This document shows, piece after piece, positions 38,745 to 52,200 of a stretch of DNA of 64,000 nt. Below the pieces are notes generated by a model. The model saw only the letters and a list, made by a program, of their open reading frames with translations, was not told where the DNA came from and did not search any database. Position numbers and translations under genes: made by a program. The DNA comes from Talinum fruticosum (lineage: Eukaryota; Streptophyta; Magnoliopsida; Caryophyllales; Talinaceae), in contig JAITYX010000011.1 in the NCBI GenBank assembly GCA_021018815.1, forward strand, positions 5,904,501 to 5,968,500. The letters run 5' to 3'. Every line of letters starts with the position of its first letter. The first letter of the stretch is position 1.

Positions 38745-39553
38745 ACATATATGTTTGTGATGTTTTAATTATTTTGATGCTTGGATGAATTATAGTTATA
38801 TGTGATTGATAACTTGATATCTGCATTTTTTACGCTTTGTATGGTGAAGATTGCATGAAATTAGTTATAAGATAAACACTATAAAATTTAAAAATACTTT
38901 TTGGAGTTTCCCTGTTTTTGCTCGATTGTTTGATTTTTCGTAAATTCTTTGTGTGCAAAAAAATATGAAAAATAATTGTATATGCTCTACAACTTATGCA
39001 AATGTTCTCCAAACTTTAATTATTTTGGGCATGTAAATTGTTACTTAAAAATATTTAAATAAATTAATCATGTTTAAGAAATTGTAGAATAATCATATTA
39101 AATTAATACTTATGCTATAAAGCATAACATCAATGTATATGATAAAATTTATAGCCTGAAATTAGCTAGAAGAATAAACATGATGGCAAATAATTTATAT
39201 TTTTGGACATTACCCTGTTTTTGTTTACTATTTGAATTTTTGTAAATTATGGACTTGCTAGAAAATGCTGAAATTAATGTTATCGTTTCCTATTATTATT
39301 TGGTAATTTTCTATAAGTATTTGATTTTATTCTTAGTGTGAAGAAAAAAGTTGAAAAATAATATAGGTTCTCTACAAGATATGTGAACTAAACTTTCATG
39401 ATTTTTGACTCAGTAAAATGGTTAAAATTTTCTTCGATAAATTAGCTCTGTTTAAGAAATTATGAAGTAATCTTGTTAAATTAGTCTTTATGCTATTTTA
39501 GGGCTCAAACCATACATAGTTGATTTTTTTTTTCCGGGATGTGACTGTTAGCG

Positions 39554-39995
39554 AACATACCTCTATTCTTATTTGTAGGCACATACCTCTGTTCTTATTT
39601 GTTCTTCAATGCTTATGGTAAGCGTGCCTGTTTTCTCATCTTTTAAGTTCAAACTCGACTTCGAGTGACGAACAAACTTGTATTCTCCTTATTCTTCTAA
39701 TTTTGTGGGTTTTTGATAGTTGATTGTAGGTTAGAATTTGGTCAATCTTATGTAATTGGCAGTTGAATTTTCTCAATCGGGTTATTCATAAATGATATAA
39801 ATTTGTATTATTATTCTTGAATATCTTTAACCTTATGGTGAATTGTGTATTTTTATTCTTGTGTAACCTTATAAGACATGCAAACAATAACTTTATTCAT
39901 GTTGAAATGCAAAGCTTTTAATAATATTACGTGCAAGGTTGCTGAAACCGACATGGATCCGAAAACTTTTGAAAGTTGGTCTTTTTTTTAATCTT
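39554..39995. repeat. Dispersed repeat block, copy A (X then Y)
   Basis: Block X begins TAGGCACATACCTCTGTTC (39576), with a short tandem partial copy just before it at 39554. It runs through GTTCAAACTCGACTTC, GTTTTTGATAGTTGATTGTA and TCTCAATCGGGTTATTC. Block Y follows (GAAATGCAAAGC to TTTTGAAAGTTGGT). The same blocks occur at 56.5-57.0 kb in the order Y then X, and part of X occurs at about 42.00-42.10 kb. This is the pattern of a degenerate large tandem repeat. Confidence 0.75.
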
Positions 39996-41989
39996 TTTGA
40001 CTTTCATCTTATTTGATGTTCGTGAGTTGAATCCATTTTTTCTATGATTTAGACATGTTGTCTTTGCTATTTAGATTAGGATGACTTGCAGGTGTAACTC
40101 TAAGTTTAGGTGCTAGATGTCTCCTATGTTCCATTTTGATTTCTCAGCTATATTATTAATTCTTTCAATAGAAGTACTCGATTTTGGATGCTCATGTTGT
40201 TCTGGTTTGAAGTGTATGGAAAGTTGATTTGTGTTTAAAAATTCCCACGAAAGAACGTGGAATTAGTCGTAGGCCAACTTTGGATACTTTCAAGACTTAA
40301 AGATGGTTATATTGTGTTGATGAAATGATTATTTTTCCCCATTAAGTTGTGTGTAGGTTTGTTGTGCGATTACTTTTATTTCGTTGAATATGGTGCTTAC
40401 CATTATTTGATTCATCTCATTTTAGTAGTTGGTGGAGCAACTAGTAAAAGGTTTGATGGCAAATGTTAGTTTAACCAAAAACCAAATAACTATAGTTATT
40501 GATCATGATTTTGATGAGATATATGCTTGTACTATGGCACTTTTGGTGTCAAAAAGCTTATTGGTTGTGATCAATGGGTGGTACAAAGGATTTTCATATA
40601 CATGTTGAGTTTATTGGGCGAGGGGAGTATGTGTGCTTTATCGGAGATGGATAAGGTCAAATTTTTAGTTTCTTGTGACTATAACTCCTCAAGGTAGAAC
40701 TTTTCCCATGGTTGATGATGGATCTAATCAAACCTTTGATTTGGACCTTGTTTTGGTCAAAGGATCTGCTCTGTCTTTATTTCTAGAAATTTATTTTTGT
40801 AATTTCTAGTGCTTATATACTTAATAAATTGCTCGTTTTATTCTCATGTGTCATGTTTCCGACCTTATTAGCTCAAGGTTTGATAGAGGGTGACCATGGG
40901 GGATCGTTAGGAGGTTGGCTATTTGTATCTCATTAAGGTGGACTTAGGTCTATTGTGTATTTGTTCTTATAATTATTGTTGAATATGATGCTTAGGGTCG
41001 ATGGTGTTATAAGTCATTAGAGCACACCCTTCCTATCACGGATAAATATGAGGGAGACCACTATATTATTTTCTTTTATATATGTTTGTTGTTGAGATGT
41101 TGACTCTTTTGTCTTGAGATGACACTCGTGAAATTAGGTGATTAGAGAAAGAAGCTTAAGGAAGAAAATGTTATCATTATTTGATTTATGTTTGGCCATC
41201 TTGAAGTTACGAGTCTGTTGGTGATATGCCCTCCAAAGAAGATGAAGTCGAAGAGTGGAAACCTACATTGGATGTGCTTTTTGTCGCTATTGTTTGCCTC
41301 AATTATTGTTTTAATTGACATGTTTGCTGGTTGTTCTTTGTTAACACAGGTTGCAGGTGGCTAAGAAAGAGCTTCTTGTTGATACTTTTGTTTGGGTTTT
41401 TGTCTTACGAATATGATATAAAAATAATATATATGATGTTCTTGCATGATTCTAGGTCTTATTTGACATTGGGATTCTGTTTCCAGGTTGCGGATGCCAA
41501 GTGGTTGGAGGAGTGGGCTTTTAGTCATCTGATTTGGAATATATGTTCTACATGTGAAATTTTTTATTTACCATTTTTCTCTAGTTTCTTAGCTCCGGTT
41601 CAAAGTTGCGGGTCTTTTAGTTTGGTGTTCTTGGCATAGGTTATTGGGTATATTTGTCTTCTTGTATTTCAGCTTAGGTCAATATTGTTTCTTTGTCATA
41701 CTTGGTTTATTAGCTGGTATGTTCCACTCGGCATTTCGATTGGGTTATGTTATTGTTATCTTTTTCTTTCATTTTATTTTGTGAGTCATATCTTCGACTT
41801 GTCGAGTCATCTTTGAGCTGGGTGATTTGAAGATCGAAATACATTTGGGTCAATTGCTACCACTATGTGAACCTAATTCAAATGCCCATTCTCTTCCGAT
41901 ACAACTTTTATTTTCTAGTGATGGCTTGAGTATGGATTCTTGTTCCTTTCTATGTTCTTTTTCTAGATATTACTAATCTCTACACGATT

Positions 41990-42100
41990 GTAATGTAGCC
42001 TATGTAGGCATATACCTTTGTTCTTATTTGTTCGTGGATACTTAAGGTGTTCGGTAAGCCTCGACTTGTTTTCATTCTTCTAAGTCCCTTTGTTGCCAAA
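41990..42100. repeat. Dispersed repeat block, copy B (X only, partial)
   Basis: It shares GTAGGCATATACCTTTGTTC, TTATTTGTTCGTGGATACTT and AAGGTGTTCGGTAAGC with copies A and C. The match fades after about 100 bp. Confidence 0.65.
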
Positions 42101-44712
42101 GGAACTCATGCTGGAGGAAAACTTAAATCACGAGACTATACCTTTTGCTTTTAGCATCGGGATTTCATTAGCCTTTTGACCTCGCGAGTTGTCATCCTTG
42201 CAAAGTTTTCCTAATTTTCTATTATGATGACTTTTTGATGTTCACTAAGAGATCTTTGCTAACTCATAGGGAATCTAGTCCCCTTGATGGTTAAACATTA
42301 TCGTCAATAACTAACTTGTGTTAGTACTCGACGTTGAATGTTATTTTCATTGAATATGCTTGCTGATAAACTTTATTTTCAATTTTTTGTGAATATCCTG
42401 GATGCCAAATGTATGTATAAGTATGTGGTATGATATCTAATCATTTGAATATTTATTTGGAGCTTTGGTTTTGGTTGGAATTAGTTTTCTATATGCTAGT
42501 TTTGAAGATTGGAGGTCCAAGCAACACCTATAAAATCAATGCGAGAAGGTGTAAACGGGCATAAGAATTGCACTTTTGAGAACGTATGGTATAAATTTCT
42601 TTGTTGCTTGATATGTCATTTCATTTTCTTTCTTTTCTCTCTTCCCTTCTATTTTTCTTGATGCTATAAATAGGGTCTCATATTAAGTCTTGTGATTGAC
42701 GAGTGTGAGCTTGATATGTATGGCATCTTCTCCGAATTATTATGTTTTTATTTGGTAGGGAACATGTTAGGTTTAAATTCTGTGTGGTTGATTTGATTGA
42801 GCTTGAAATTATGATGTCTTTTTGACTTTAGTTATGGGATGCTACAATTTCCTTAATTGTAGACAAGTGCTCCTAATTAGCCAGTTTGGAGATGAATTGA
42901 GGTAAAATTCGAGTTTATGCTTAGATGTTTCTTTTTGTTGAATGCTTTCTATTAGTTTTGACGACTTAGCTAATTGACAAATGAAGGTTCTTCAACCAAA
43001 TTTCATGAGGCCTTCGCAATGCACAATATCTGTCATTGAATGTGGTTAAATTTGTGTGATTATGTTTTTTCTATGCAATTTTGCAATTATCACTTCGATC
43101 GGTTTAAATCTTTTTGTTCTAAAAATCTTCTTGGTCTTGTTTTTTGGTGTTGACTCCAACTAGAGAATATGGGACTATTATGTTTGTTGTGGAGAAGTTT
43201 CTTGAGGTCTAAGATTGGAGGTGTGGATCTTAGGTTGTCCTTCTATTCCTTGGTTGGAGTACATTGATGTTATTTTATTCTAGATTAGATGATACTTGAG
43301 TTCTGTTTGTTTCATAGTAGCTACTAAATTCAATGCATTCCCATCATTTTGCTTACACGTATTTCTACCTCGTTGATTCGAAAAGATTTTGTTTAGTCTA
43401 AAATTACTTTAATAAGTCCGTTGATGATGTTGTGAACATTCTTCACTTTTTATCCATGATATAGACTACGGAGTTTCAAAAATGATTCTTAGTTGTGGTT
43501 GGAAATTCATGCATTTCATAGCTAATTGTGAGCAACAAGATTTCTTATATTGTCCCAAAGAAGCTACAATTATGGGTTGAGAACAAACCACAAGCGAGAG
43601 GTCCTACTTAGTTAATGGGAGGAACATCCGCCTCAATTGTTCAATATTCGTTTTAATTTTGTTGTAGCTTTGTTTGTGCAAATTGGAAATTGGATTTCTT
43701 ATTATTTTACTTTTGTGTCATAATCTTTCTCATACATAAGAGGGGTTTTATTGTCGTGTTCCTAAGTAGTATGTGCAAAGTTTGTCAACTGGTATTTCAA
43801 TCAGTTAATTTCCTTTTTGTGTACAAGTTAATTGATTATTGAGGGTGGCTTAGATACTTATTAAGTAGAACTATTTCTTATGTTGCGAGAATGATAGAGA
43901 ATGTGTGTGCCATTCCCTTTCCCCTTTGAAATTAGCTTTGTCTTGCTTAAGCTTTATATTGTATAACCTTTAGATATAAGGTATGTCTTCCGATTCCATA
44001 TACCTTCCTTTCCCTATTAAATTTGGTTTGTCTTGTGCCTGGATTTAGGTTTGGCTTTTGATGACATGGCTAAGTGGTCGATTTTGTGCATGCATTTTAT
44101 AATTGTCTTTTAGCATGAGATTGTGTAATGATGGGTTTGGTAGTTTGTTCTTATTTGATGCATGTGTTTACAGTACTTATGGCTAAGGTTGCTTTCCAAT
44201 GGCATCTTCTTGTTGAGGATTTTCTTTGGGTTTTCCTCATGTCAAAAAGATATAACATGTTTGTTAGCTTTTTGTCCATTTCGCTTATTGGTGATTTGAG
44301 TGCTCGTCCTAGACTCTAGGAGTGTTTGTATTTGGTTTGGCATATATGCTATGCTTGTTGTAGATTTGGTGAAAGTCAAATTTGTGACTTTTTGTTGAGT
44401 AGACCCAAAAGTAACCCAAGTTGAAGCTTAAGTAACCCGAGTTGAGGCTTATTAACCCTAAAAATGACCTTGATCCAAATTATTCTATTATTGAATAAAA
44501 AGATGAAAAACAAGAAAATGAGAATAATGAGCAAATTAAAATATATTTATTTTGCATATTGTACTTTGACGATAAATCTTATATAAGTAGGCTTGAAAAT
44601 GGGGAATCATGGTTCATGAAGTTGAGGTGGGCTTGGAAGATCAAGGCTCATAGGTTGTAACTTTTAAAACTTAGTAATACTAAGAATTAAGAACCAGCTC
44701 GCATTTGACCAC

Positions 44713-46293
44713 TGAAGGTTTGCTCTGGGAGAGTCCGAGTCACCCTAGAGGGGGTGAATAGGGTGATGGAAGTTTTTCGTGGAAACTAAAACTCTTCTAT
44801 CAAAAACAAGACAGAGACAGATTCCGAGTCTATCAACAAGGTCGAAATATTTGGACTCGTAAATGCTATTACGAATAGATAAACAAGATAAGCGGGAGTC
44901 TGTAAAGCTGTCCGAGTCTAGAATGAACTCGGAAATATAACACTTAGAGATTACGTGGAAACCCTCCTGGGGCAGAAAACCACGGACCGTGTCAATCCGG
45001 ACACGAAGTCAAATTCACTATTTTAAGTCCACAAAACACCGTGAATCGATCGAACCCGAGTTGCTCCCTTAGACAACTCTATACAAGTTTTCCTAGACTC
45101 GAAATTCCCTTATCCGATCTAGTACTTCCTAGCTGAGAGAACCCTTACAGCTAGGGATAACTAAGCTGAGTTAACCCTTACAACTTAGTCAAGGGACCTT
45201 ACAAAGAATGTAAGAAAGAGTTTGTAATCGAGTACAAGACCTTACAACTCGTAAAGTAATGAATTACGAGTGGGAGTTGTAAGTAGAAGATTGAAAGTAA
45301 ATACAATAACTTTGAGCAAGTATGTGTATTAGCAATATATTCGGCAATCTTCAAGTCTTGTGAGGTGGCTTCTATTTATAGATAACCAAGCGAGTAGCCG
45401 TTATCTTCATCTGCTGACCGAGAGTCCTCTCGTGACCGTTGATAGAAGCTTTCGAGTCACTCGGAAAGTATCCGTTGTAATGTGAACGTTGGACAACAGT
45501 TTAACTCTCTTGGAAGTCCCAAAACCATTGGCGGTGTCTTGAAAGATAAGGTAGAAACCACCGTTAAGCTTGACGTTCCAGTTTTCCAAAGTTGGAAACA
45601 GACGACCACGACACGATCTATTGGGACTGGAGCGAGAGAAGGTGAAAAGCCATGTCTGCTTGGTGATTTGACGTTCGAAGCCGGTTACTTTTGTAGTTTA
45701 AAAAGTGTATCCTCGATTGAATAATCTACAAGAGTAAATCAATTTTGGTTCTCAAAGTATAAAATACTTTGGTCCAAGATTAGACACAAATAATAAAAAT
45801 AATTACGATCATTAAGCAACCGATTATCCGAGTCGAAACGAAATGGAATTTTACGAGTCTAATATCCATGTAACTCAAAATTTCATCGAGCTAGTCCGAG
45901 CAAAGAATCAAGTTAAGTAAAGAACATCGAGTGAGATAACTTGATATAGACTAAGCAATAATCATACTAAAAGTGCTAACTATAACATGATAGAACTTAT
46001 AACCGGAGGTCGATTCCGAGTGAGAAAAGACGAAATACTAGTCTATTCAATCTGCGATAAATGCGAGTGATGCTTGGTTTCGAGAACAAAGAACCGATTA
46101 TCCGAGTGACTTACGGATAAGCAAGAAATATAAGAAGTAAGAGCTGTATCCCTTAGAGAAGATACTATGTTACTCAAAGAAGTTTACGAGATACGAGAGA
46201 ATGCCTTGGAATCAAAACTCTATAAGTATGAGATGGTTATACCCGATTCATTTAATGCAACTCGAAATGCGTTGAGAAGTGTCCGAGTCTTCA
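44713..46293 (-). repeat. Sirevirus 3' LTR (left copy)
   Basis: It begins TGAAGGTTTGCTC and ends GTCCGAGTCTTCA on the plus strand, so on its own strand it starts TGAAGAC and ends CCTTCA. A core promoter TATAAATAG lies on the minus strand at 45380-45372. It differs from the right copy at roughly 45 positions, many of them indels at CGAG/CAGAG-type sites. Confidence 0.92.
45372..45380 (-). promoter_or_regulatory. LTR core promoter (3' LTR)
   Basis: TATAAATAG on the minus strand within GGTTATCTATAAATAGAAGC. It is identical in the other LTR and matches the plant TATA consensus. Its position fits the U3/R boundary. Confidence 0.7.
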
Positions 46294-46306
46294 ATCTCCC
46301 CTTTTT
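46294..46306 (-). other. Polypurine tract of the Sirevirus
   Basis: The minus strand reads AAAAAGGGGAGAT immediately before the 3' LTR start TGAAGACTC. This is the plus-strand primer site and fits the Sirevirus PPT style. Confidence 0.8.
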
Positions 46307-46699
46307 GATGAAAAGCATTCCAGTCTCGGACAGAAACTTTGTTAGTAAAAAATCGACTACGAGTAGTTGCTTATGAGGAAAGTTAAGTAAAGAATTCTCG
46401 GTGTATCGGAGCAAGAGGTATATAGTCGAGCATAAAGTAAGAATGCTTAGTAATGAAATAATGTAAACACGTAAATCATGTAAGAGAAAGCATTAATTCA
46501 TTGAACTCAACGAAATTACAAGGATTAAAAGGGAAAACTCCCCTAAACAAGACAACAAGTTTTTAAGATATTTCTCCCCTTGCGTTTCAGTAAAAACAAC
46601 AAAAAGAAGGGAAGAAAAGAACAAATAGTGCAACTTAGTTGTCCGGACAAAAGAAAAAAATCTCTCTCGGAAGAAGAACCTGGCAGGCCGAGGAATTGT

Positions 46700-48330
46700 G
46701 ACTCGGTGCATGGCGCCTACGAGGGAGAGGGAGATTTCGGAGTGGAGGAGGAGGGAGCGGAGGTTCGCCGCGCCGATATGATCTTGACGATGTGCTTAAG
46801 CGCGGCGAAGGGAGAACCAGGTATGATCGTCGGGGGCTCAGCTCCGAGTGGGCTGACCCGGAGTGAGTGGGTCGAGAGGTTCTTCCCTTGGAACCTCAAT
46901 AGCCTGGAGGGGCTGCTCTGTCGACCTGCTTGGTGTGGCTAGGTCGTCGACCCACCCAGGCTCGCTGTCCGACCCGAGTACTTGCTATTTGAGCTTGTGG
47001 AGCGATCGACCCTCGGCAGTTCCCACTCGCTTCTTCTTGGTGTTCCTTCCCTTACCCGGATGGACTCGCCTCGGCCGCAGGGTCCTCGGCGTCTGCTGCT
47101 TACTGCATCTGCGGCTTCTTCTTCTTCATCCCCGCTGTCCGAGGAGGTCGGACTCGGGCTCGAAGACGCTTCGGACGCGTCCGAGTCATCATGGTCCTGA
47201 GCCGCCTTGGACCTTCTCTCTCCGAGGAGCTCGACCAGCTCCTTCGCTCCTTTACCAGTTCCCTCATCTCAAGAACTAGAGATTGATGCTCTCGGATATG
47301 GGACTGACCAGTCTTGTGGTTGATGGTCGATTTTGGAGAACAAGTTTGAAAGACCGGAGCATGTCTCCGAAATCGGAGGACACGGAGCTGATCTTGTCCA
47401 TAAAAACGGGGGACAAGAGAGCAGAGAGAGATTTTGAGGCATCCGAGGTGGAGGCACCACCAGGTGGAGAGGGGAGAGAGAGAGGGTGGATTTCGAGTCC
47501 GAGGCGGAGAGGGAGGCCTCGGTTACGAGTTATGAACCCGGACACCGGGGTTAGTTTCCTAGTATCCTTACCCCTGCAGTTCCTTTTTGCCGACAACAAC
47601 GGCAGCCTCGGATACGACGTTTGGGTCCGAGGGGAGAGGAACTTGGAATTGTTTGAAGACAAGGGTCGAGAAGAGCACCGAAAGGAAGGGAGGTGTTCTT
47701 CTTGGATTGAAGTTGAGCTGGCACAGCGGTCATCTCGCTCAATGATGGAGGGGAAGAGGTCTACTTCGTAGCCCTCAAGAATGTCAAAGAGAGCTTTGAG
47801 GTGCTTGGAGTTGGGGTTCTCCTTGTCTGGAATGCTTTGTGAGAAAAAGGTTCTCATCAGCGAAAGCTACGAAGGCGAGCTTCGACTTCAGCCGAGTCAC
47901 GAAAAGTTTTTCCGGGACTCGGGGAACTCTTTGGCGAATTTTTCAAAGAAGTCGTCGCCGACTTCGATGAAAGGAATAGGGTTACTTGTTCAAGAAGAGA
48001 AAGGAGACCTTGAACAAGCGATGGAGGAGAGAGGTGTTTAGTCGAACAGTTATGTTCTAAACCCTAGAGGTTAGAACATTTTCGGAGTGGGTGAGGTGAG
48101 TGTAAAACTCGAAACGAGTTCGGGATAGATGAACTCGTCTGAAGCACATGAAGTTGTATGCTCCGGTGGTTTGAATGTGGGACAACCAAGAAAATTTGGT
48201 TGTAGGAAAGAACTTGTCGTCCAGCGCAAGGTGCTTTGGGTGACAATGGGTTTGGAGGGGTGGAGCTTTACGGCGTTTTGGTGCGAGGCTTTTTGGAAGA
48301 GGAGGAGACACGGAAGTTGGGATGGTTACC
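46700..48330 (-). pseudogene. Sirevirus third ORF region between pol and 3' LTR (env-like position, broken)
   Basis: The region starts with pieces such as LALDDKFFPTTKFSW and RTRFEFYTHLTHSENVL (about 48.25-48.07 kb), which resemble the 'putative plant transposon protein' domain found in Copia/Gypsy third ORFs. A 193-codon open frame (47857-47276) follows with LKALFDILEGYEVDLFPSII. A more downstream minus-strand frame near 47.20-47.11 kb encodes an acidic Ser/Asp/Glu-rich stretch (DDSDASEASS, then SDSGDEEEEAADA). No clear signal peptide or membrane helix is seen, so an envelope function is not supported. The frame changes several times; a TAG just upstream of 47857 lies at a TCGTA site that would be TCAGA in the ancestral form. 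The opposite strand is also open over much of it, a compositional effect. Confidence 0.55.
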
Positions 48331-48973
48331 TCTTTTAGGCATTTTGAGAGAAGGAAGGAAAGATGAAACTTTCGAGTAGGAAAGAGAAGGAGACGTAGAA
48401 GAGAAGAAACGAAAAAGGTGTAGAAGAAAGAGATGAGAGCGATCGAAACTTACGAGAGATGGCTTCTTCGACGCTTGCGAAGTTCAAGGATAACTGTTCA
48501 CGTAGTAATCTTTCGCGAAAAGTTTCGTTTGAGAGAGATGGAGTTTAGAGTACCGAGACGAAGATAAATAGATGCTATTTATAGACAATAAGCGTGCCCG
48601 TCAACTATCCGTTAAATATAACTCCGTTCGACTCGGCTTGTCCATCGGTCACCAAAGACCGGTGTGACGGTTCTCTTCAACGGTTAAGATTTTGGCGGTT
48701 AGAGATCCACGGCTAATATCCGATCACAGCGCTCGAGAAAGAAAGAGAAAGATTTTGAAAATATGATCCGAAACTCTCCACTGATCTAGAGATAGTTTCG
48801 GAAAATTTGAAGTCCAAATTTCTCTATGTCCGAGTTTGACTCGAGATAGGTTTCGAGTGACTCGAAACACGAAATAACTACCAGCCCAGTATCACTGAAT
48901 CAACTGAACTAATGGTTATTAATGGTGAAAGCACATAACACGGAATTATGCAATGAATAAGAATAGCACATAA

Positions 48974-51900
48974 TTAAGCATTTAACATACCAAGCTCATT
49001 CCGAATAAAGTAAAGCCGATCTTCACCAAGAGGCTTGGTAAAGATATCAGCTAATTGAAGATTAGTAGGAATGAACTCAAGTTCAATATCACCTTTTCCG
49101 AGTGATCGCGTAGGAAGTGATATCCGACCTCGATATGCTTTGTTTTCGAATGCTAGATAGGGTTCTTGGTGATGCTAATTGCGCTTTGGTTATCACACTT
49201 GATTGGTACTGATTTGAACGATAGTCCAAGATCTTTCAAGTGTTGCTTTATCCGAGAGAATGCGAGCGCAACAAGCTCCAGCTGCAATATATTCAGCTTC
49301 GGCGAGTTGATAGAGCTACTGAGTTACGCTTCTTTGAGTGCCAAGATATTAGGGATTGACATAGAAATTGGCACGCTCCGGATGTGCTCTTTCGATCAAC
49401 TTTGTATCCTGCGTAGTCTGCGTCCGAGTATCCAGAAAGAGTCGGTTACGAGTCTCCGGAATACCATAGACCTAAATTTTGAGTGCACTGCAAGATATCC
49501 GAATATTCTCTTCACCGCGAGTGAGATGTGATTCTTTTGGATTAGCTTGAAATCTTGCGCATAGACAAACACTCGAACATTATATCTAGCTTGCTTGGAA
49601 GTAAGATATAGTAAAGATCCAATCATACCTTGATAGAGTTTCGATCTATCGCTTTACCTTTCTCGTCCGAGTCAAGCTTTACACTTGCTTGCTCATAGGA
49701 GTAGATGCGTGCTTTGCATCTTGAAGTTTGTACTTCTTCAACAATTCCTTGGTATACTTAGATTGATGAACAAAGATCCCATCCTTGTCTTGTTTGATTT
49801 GTAAGCCAAGGAAGAAATTAAGTTCCCTCATCATGCTCATTTGGAATTCTTGACTCATCAACTCGAGAAAATTCTCGACACGGAAACTCATTAGTAGCAC
49901 CGAAAATAATATCATTAACATAGATTTGAACAATAAGGAAATCTTTCCCCTTGGTCTTTATGAAGAGAGTCTTGTCGATCGACCTCTTTTAAAATCGTTT
50001 TGAACCAAGAAGCTACTCGAGTCTTTCATACCAAGCTCGAGGTGCTTGTTTAAGACCATAGAGAGCCTTTTGAAGTTTGAAAACATGATTTGGAAATTCC
50101 GAGTTTTCAAAACCGGGAGGTCTGCTCGACATAGACTTCTTCTTCAATAAAACCATTGAGAAATGCACACTTAACATCCATTTGATATAATTTAATATGC
50201 ATCTTTGGATGCAAATGCCAACGATATTCTAATGGCTTCAATTCGGCTACAAGTGCAAAGGTTTCCCCACAATCAATTCCTTCTTCTTGATTATATCCAC
50301 TGAGCCACAAGTCTAGCCTTATTTCGACTATCACCCTACCCTCATCCAGTTTGTTCTTGAAAACCCATTTGGTTCCTATAAGCTGGGTGGTTAGAAGGTC
50401 GGTTGGTCGGAATCCGGACTTGGTTTCTCTCGAATTGATTGAGTTCCTCTTGCATGGCCTCTACCCATTCGGGTTCATTAAGGGCCTCTAGTGCATTTTT
50501 AGGTTCGTTTAATGAAATGAATGCGGTGAATGCACATAGATTATGTAGAGAGGAACGAGTTCTTACCCCGAGTGTTGATGTCGAGAGTATGTTCTCTAGT
50601 GGATGACTAGAAGTAAACTTGAATGCTTTACCTGTTCTCCGATTCACGAGATTTGTGGATTGAACCAGCTTGATCTTGTTACGAGTGATCTTCTTCATTG
50701 GCTTGTTCGTTACGAGTGAGCTCTTGAGTTGTCTCATTACGAGTTTCCTCGTTACGAGTGACCTCATTTTGAGCGAGGTTGAGTCCGAGTCTTTGTAGTC
50801 TCGGCTTCGTCATCATCTCTACTGAGCTTCGGTTACGAGTATGACGACTCACTTGGCTTCTCTGTTCAAACTCAACAAACACTACGTGGATGCTTTCTTC
50901 CACTTTGTTAGTTCTTTTGTTAAAGACACGATAGGCTTTATTATGTGAAGAGTAACCCGAGAAAGATACCTTCATCGACCTAGCATCAAACTTGGTCGGG
51001 TGATCCTTACCATTATTGTGAATAAAACACTTGCAACCAAAGGGCTTAAAGTATGAGATGTTTGGCTTCTTCCCTTTGTAGAGCTCGTAGGGTGTTTTCT
51101 TGAGAATGGGTCCGATGAGGCATCTGTTCAAAGTGTAGTTAGGCTGTGTTGGTTGCCTCGGCCCAGAAATAGTAAGGCAAGTTGTGCTCAATCATCATCG
51201 TCCTTGCTATTTCTTCAAGGGTTCTGTTCTTTCTCTCTACTACTCCATTACTGTTGAGGAGTTCTTGGTGCTTGAGAAGTTGTGAGAGATTCCATTACGA
51301 TCGCGGAACTACGAGAATTACGAGTAGTCGAACTCCATTCCATAGTCGGTTCGAATCCTTTGAATGCGAGTACGAGACTCAACTTGAATCTTTCTACGAG
51401 CTTGCTGAACTCCTTGAATGCTTCATTTTTATGCTTGAGAAAACACACCCAAGTAAATCTTGAAAAGTCATCAATAATGACAAGAATGTAGGATTTACCT
51501 CCGAGGCTCTTCATTGGAATTTCACCACATAGATCCATATGTAGCGGTTCAAGCACCTTTGATGTCGAAACGAGTCTTGAGAGACTTGAATGAGGATCGA
51601 CCTGTTTCCCCCTTGTACATGCTTCACAAACTTTGTCTTTCTCAAAAACACGGTTAGGTAAACCCCTAACCAGACCATGAGATGCCGGCTTTTTGATAGT
51701 ATGCATACTAATATGACCTAATCTACGATGCCAAGACCATGAATCATCATGAAGAGATGCTTTTAAGCAAGATAAATTCTGGCTTGGGTCGAGAAGAGGA
51801 ATGATATAAGTGTTACCGGATCTCTTACCTGAGAACTTTACCTCTTTGGTGGTCTCATCGAGATGTAGCACTTGGATTGAGTGAATCTTACCTCCGACCT

Positions 51901-52200
51901 TTGTCGCATAGGCTGGGAGATGCTAAGCGGATTGTATTTTAGTCCTTTGACAAGGTAGGCTGGGCTCACCAGATTGTTTCCATTTCCAATCTTGCCAATA
52001 CCCACTATCTTGCCTTTGCTTGTCATCTCCAAAAGTCACTTTTCCTCCTTTGTATGATTCTAGCTCAGAAAAGAGTCCTTGGTCACTGACATGTGTCGTG
52101 AACATCCGCTGTCCAGGTACCAATGTCCTTTTGATCTTTTACGAGTGACACGCAAAAGCAGAGAGAATCTAACCCTTCTCACTTCCTCTAAAGAACCCAG
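48974..52200 (-). pseudogene. Sirevirus pol: protease, integrase, reverse transcriptase, RNase H (broken)
   Basis: The protease keeps the DSG triad in YLDSGCSRHM (codons at 52113-52105) and is followed by LFSELESYKGGKVTFGDD. Integrase: WHRRLGHIS and VCEACTRGKQ (the HHCC finger), LHMDLCGE (first catalytic Asp), and DYGMEF in a shifted frame (second Asp). RT: LYQMDVKCAFLNGFIEEEVY (about 50.2 kb), then YV-N-D where YVDD is expected (49922-49911, GAT changed to AAT). SQEFQMSMMRELNFFLGLQI follows. RNase H: CDNQSAISITKNPI, and the end IRNELGMLNA with its stop at 48974. The YVND change alone should abolish polymerase activity. Several frame breaks coincide with TCGA/TCGTA sites and may not be real. 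Confidence 0.87.

Larger units (their letters stand above)
38745..44712. other. Long T-rich gene-free region with repeated blocks
   Basis: About 6 kb with no supportable gene. The plus strand is persistently T-rich, and open frames reflect that. One 102-codon frame at about 41.33-41.64 kb is Phe/Ser/Leu-rich and matches no family I recognise. Blocks repeated elsewhere are listed separately. The region resembles transcribed non-coding or retroelement-leader DNA, and continues on the far side of the Sirevirus insertion. Confidence 0.45.

Noticed and set aside
41331..41639. 102-codon Phe/Ser/Leu-rich plus-strand frame
   Set aside because: The surrounding T-rich composition explains it; no domain, splice context or homologue is recognised.
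44708..44712. Clean 5-bp target duplication for the Sirevirus
   Set aside because: ACCAC on the left does not equal the bases after the right LTR; only GACC is shared nearby, so the duplication is left as possible rather than stated.
46580..47771. Plus-strand frames of 120, 138 and 162 codons inside the Sirevirus
   Set aside because: They are antisense to the element, overlap a better sense-strand call, and have compositional (Ser/Arg/Pro-rich) character with no known motif.
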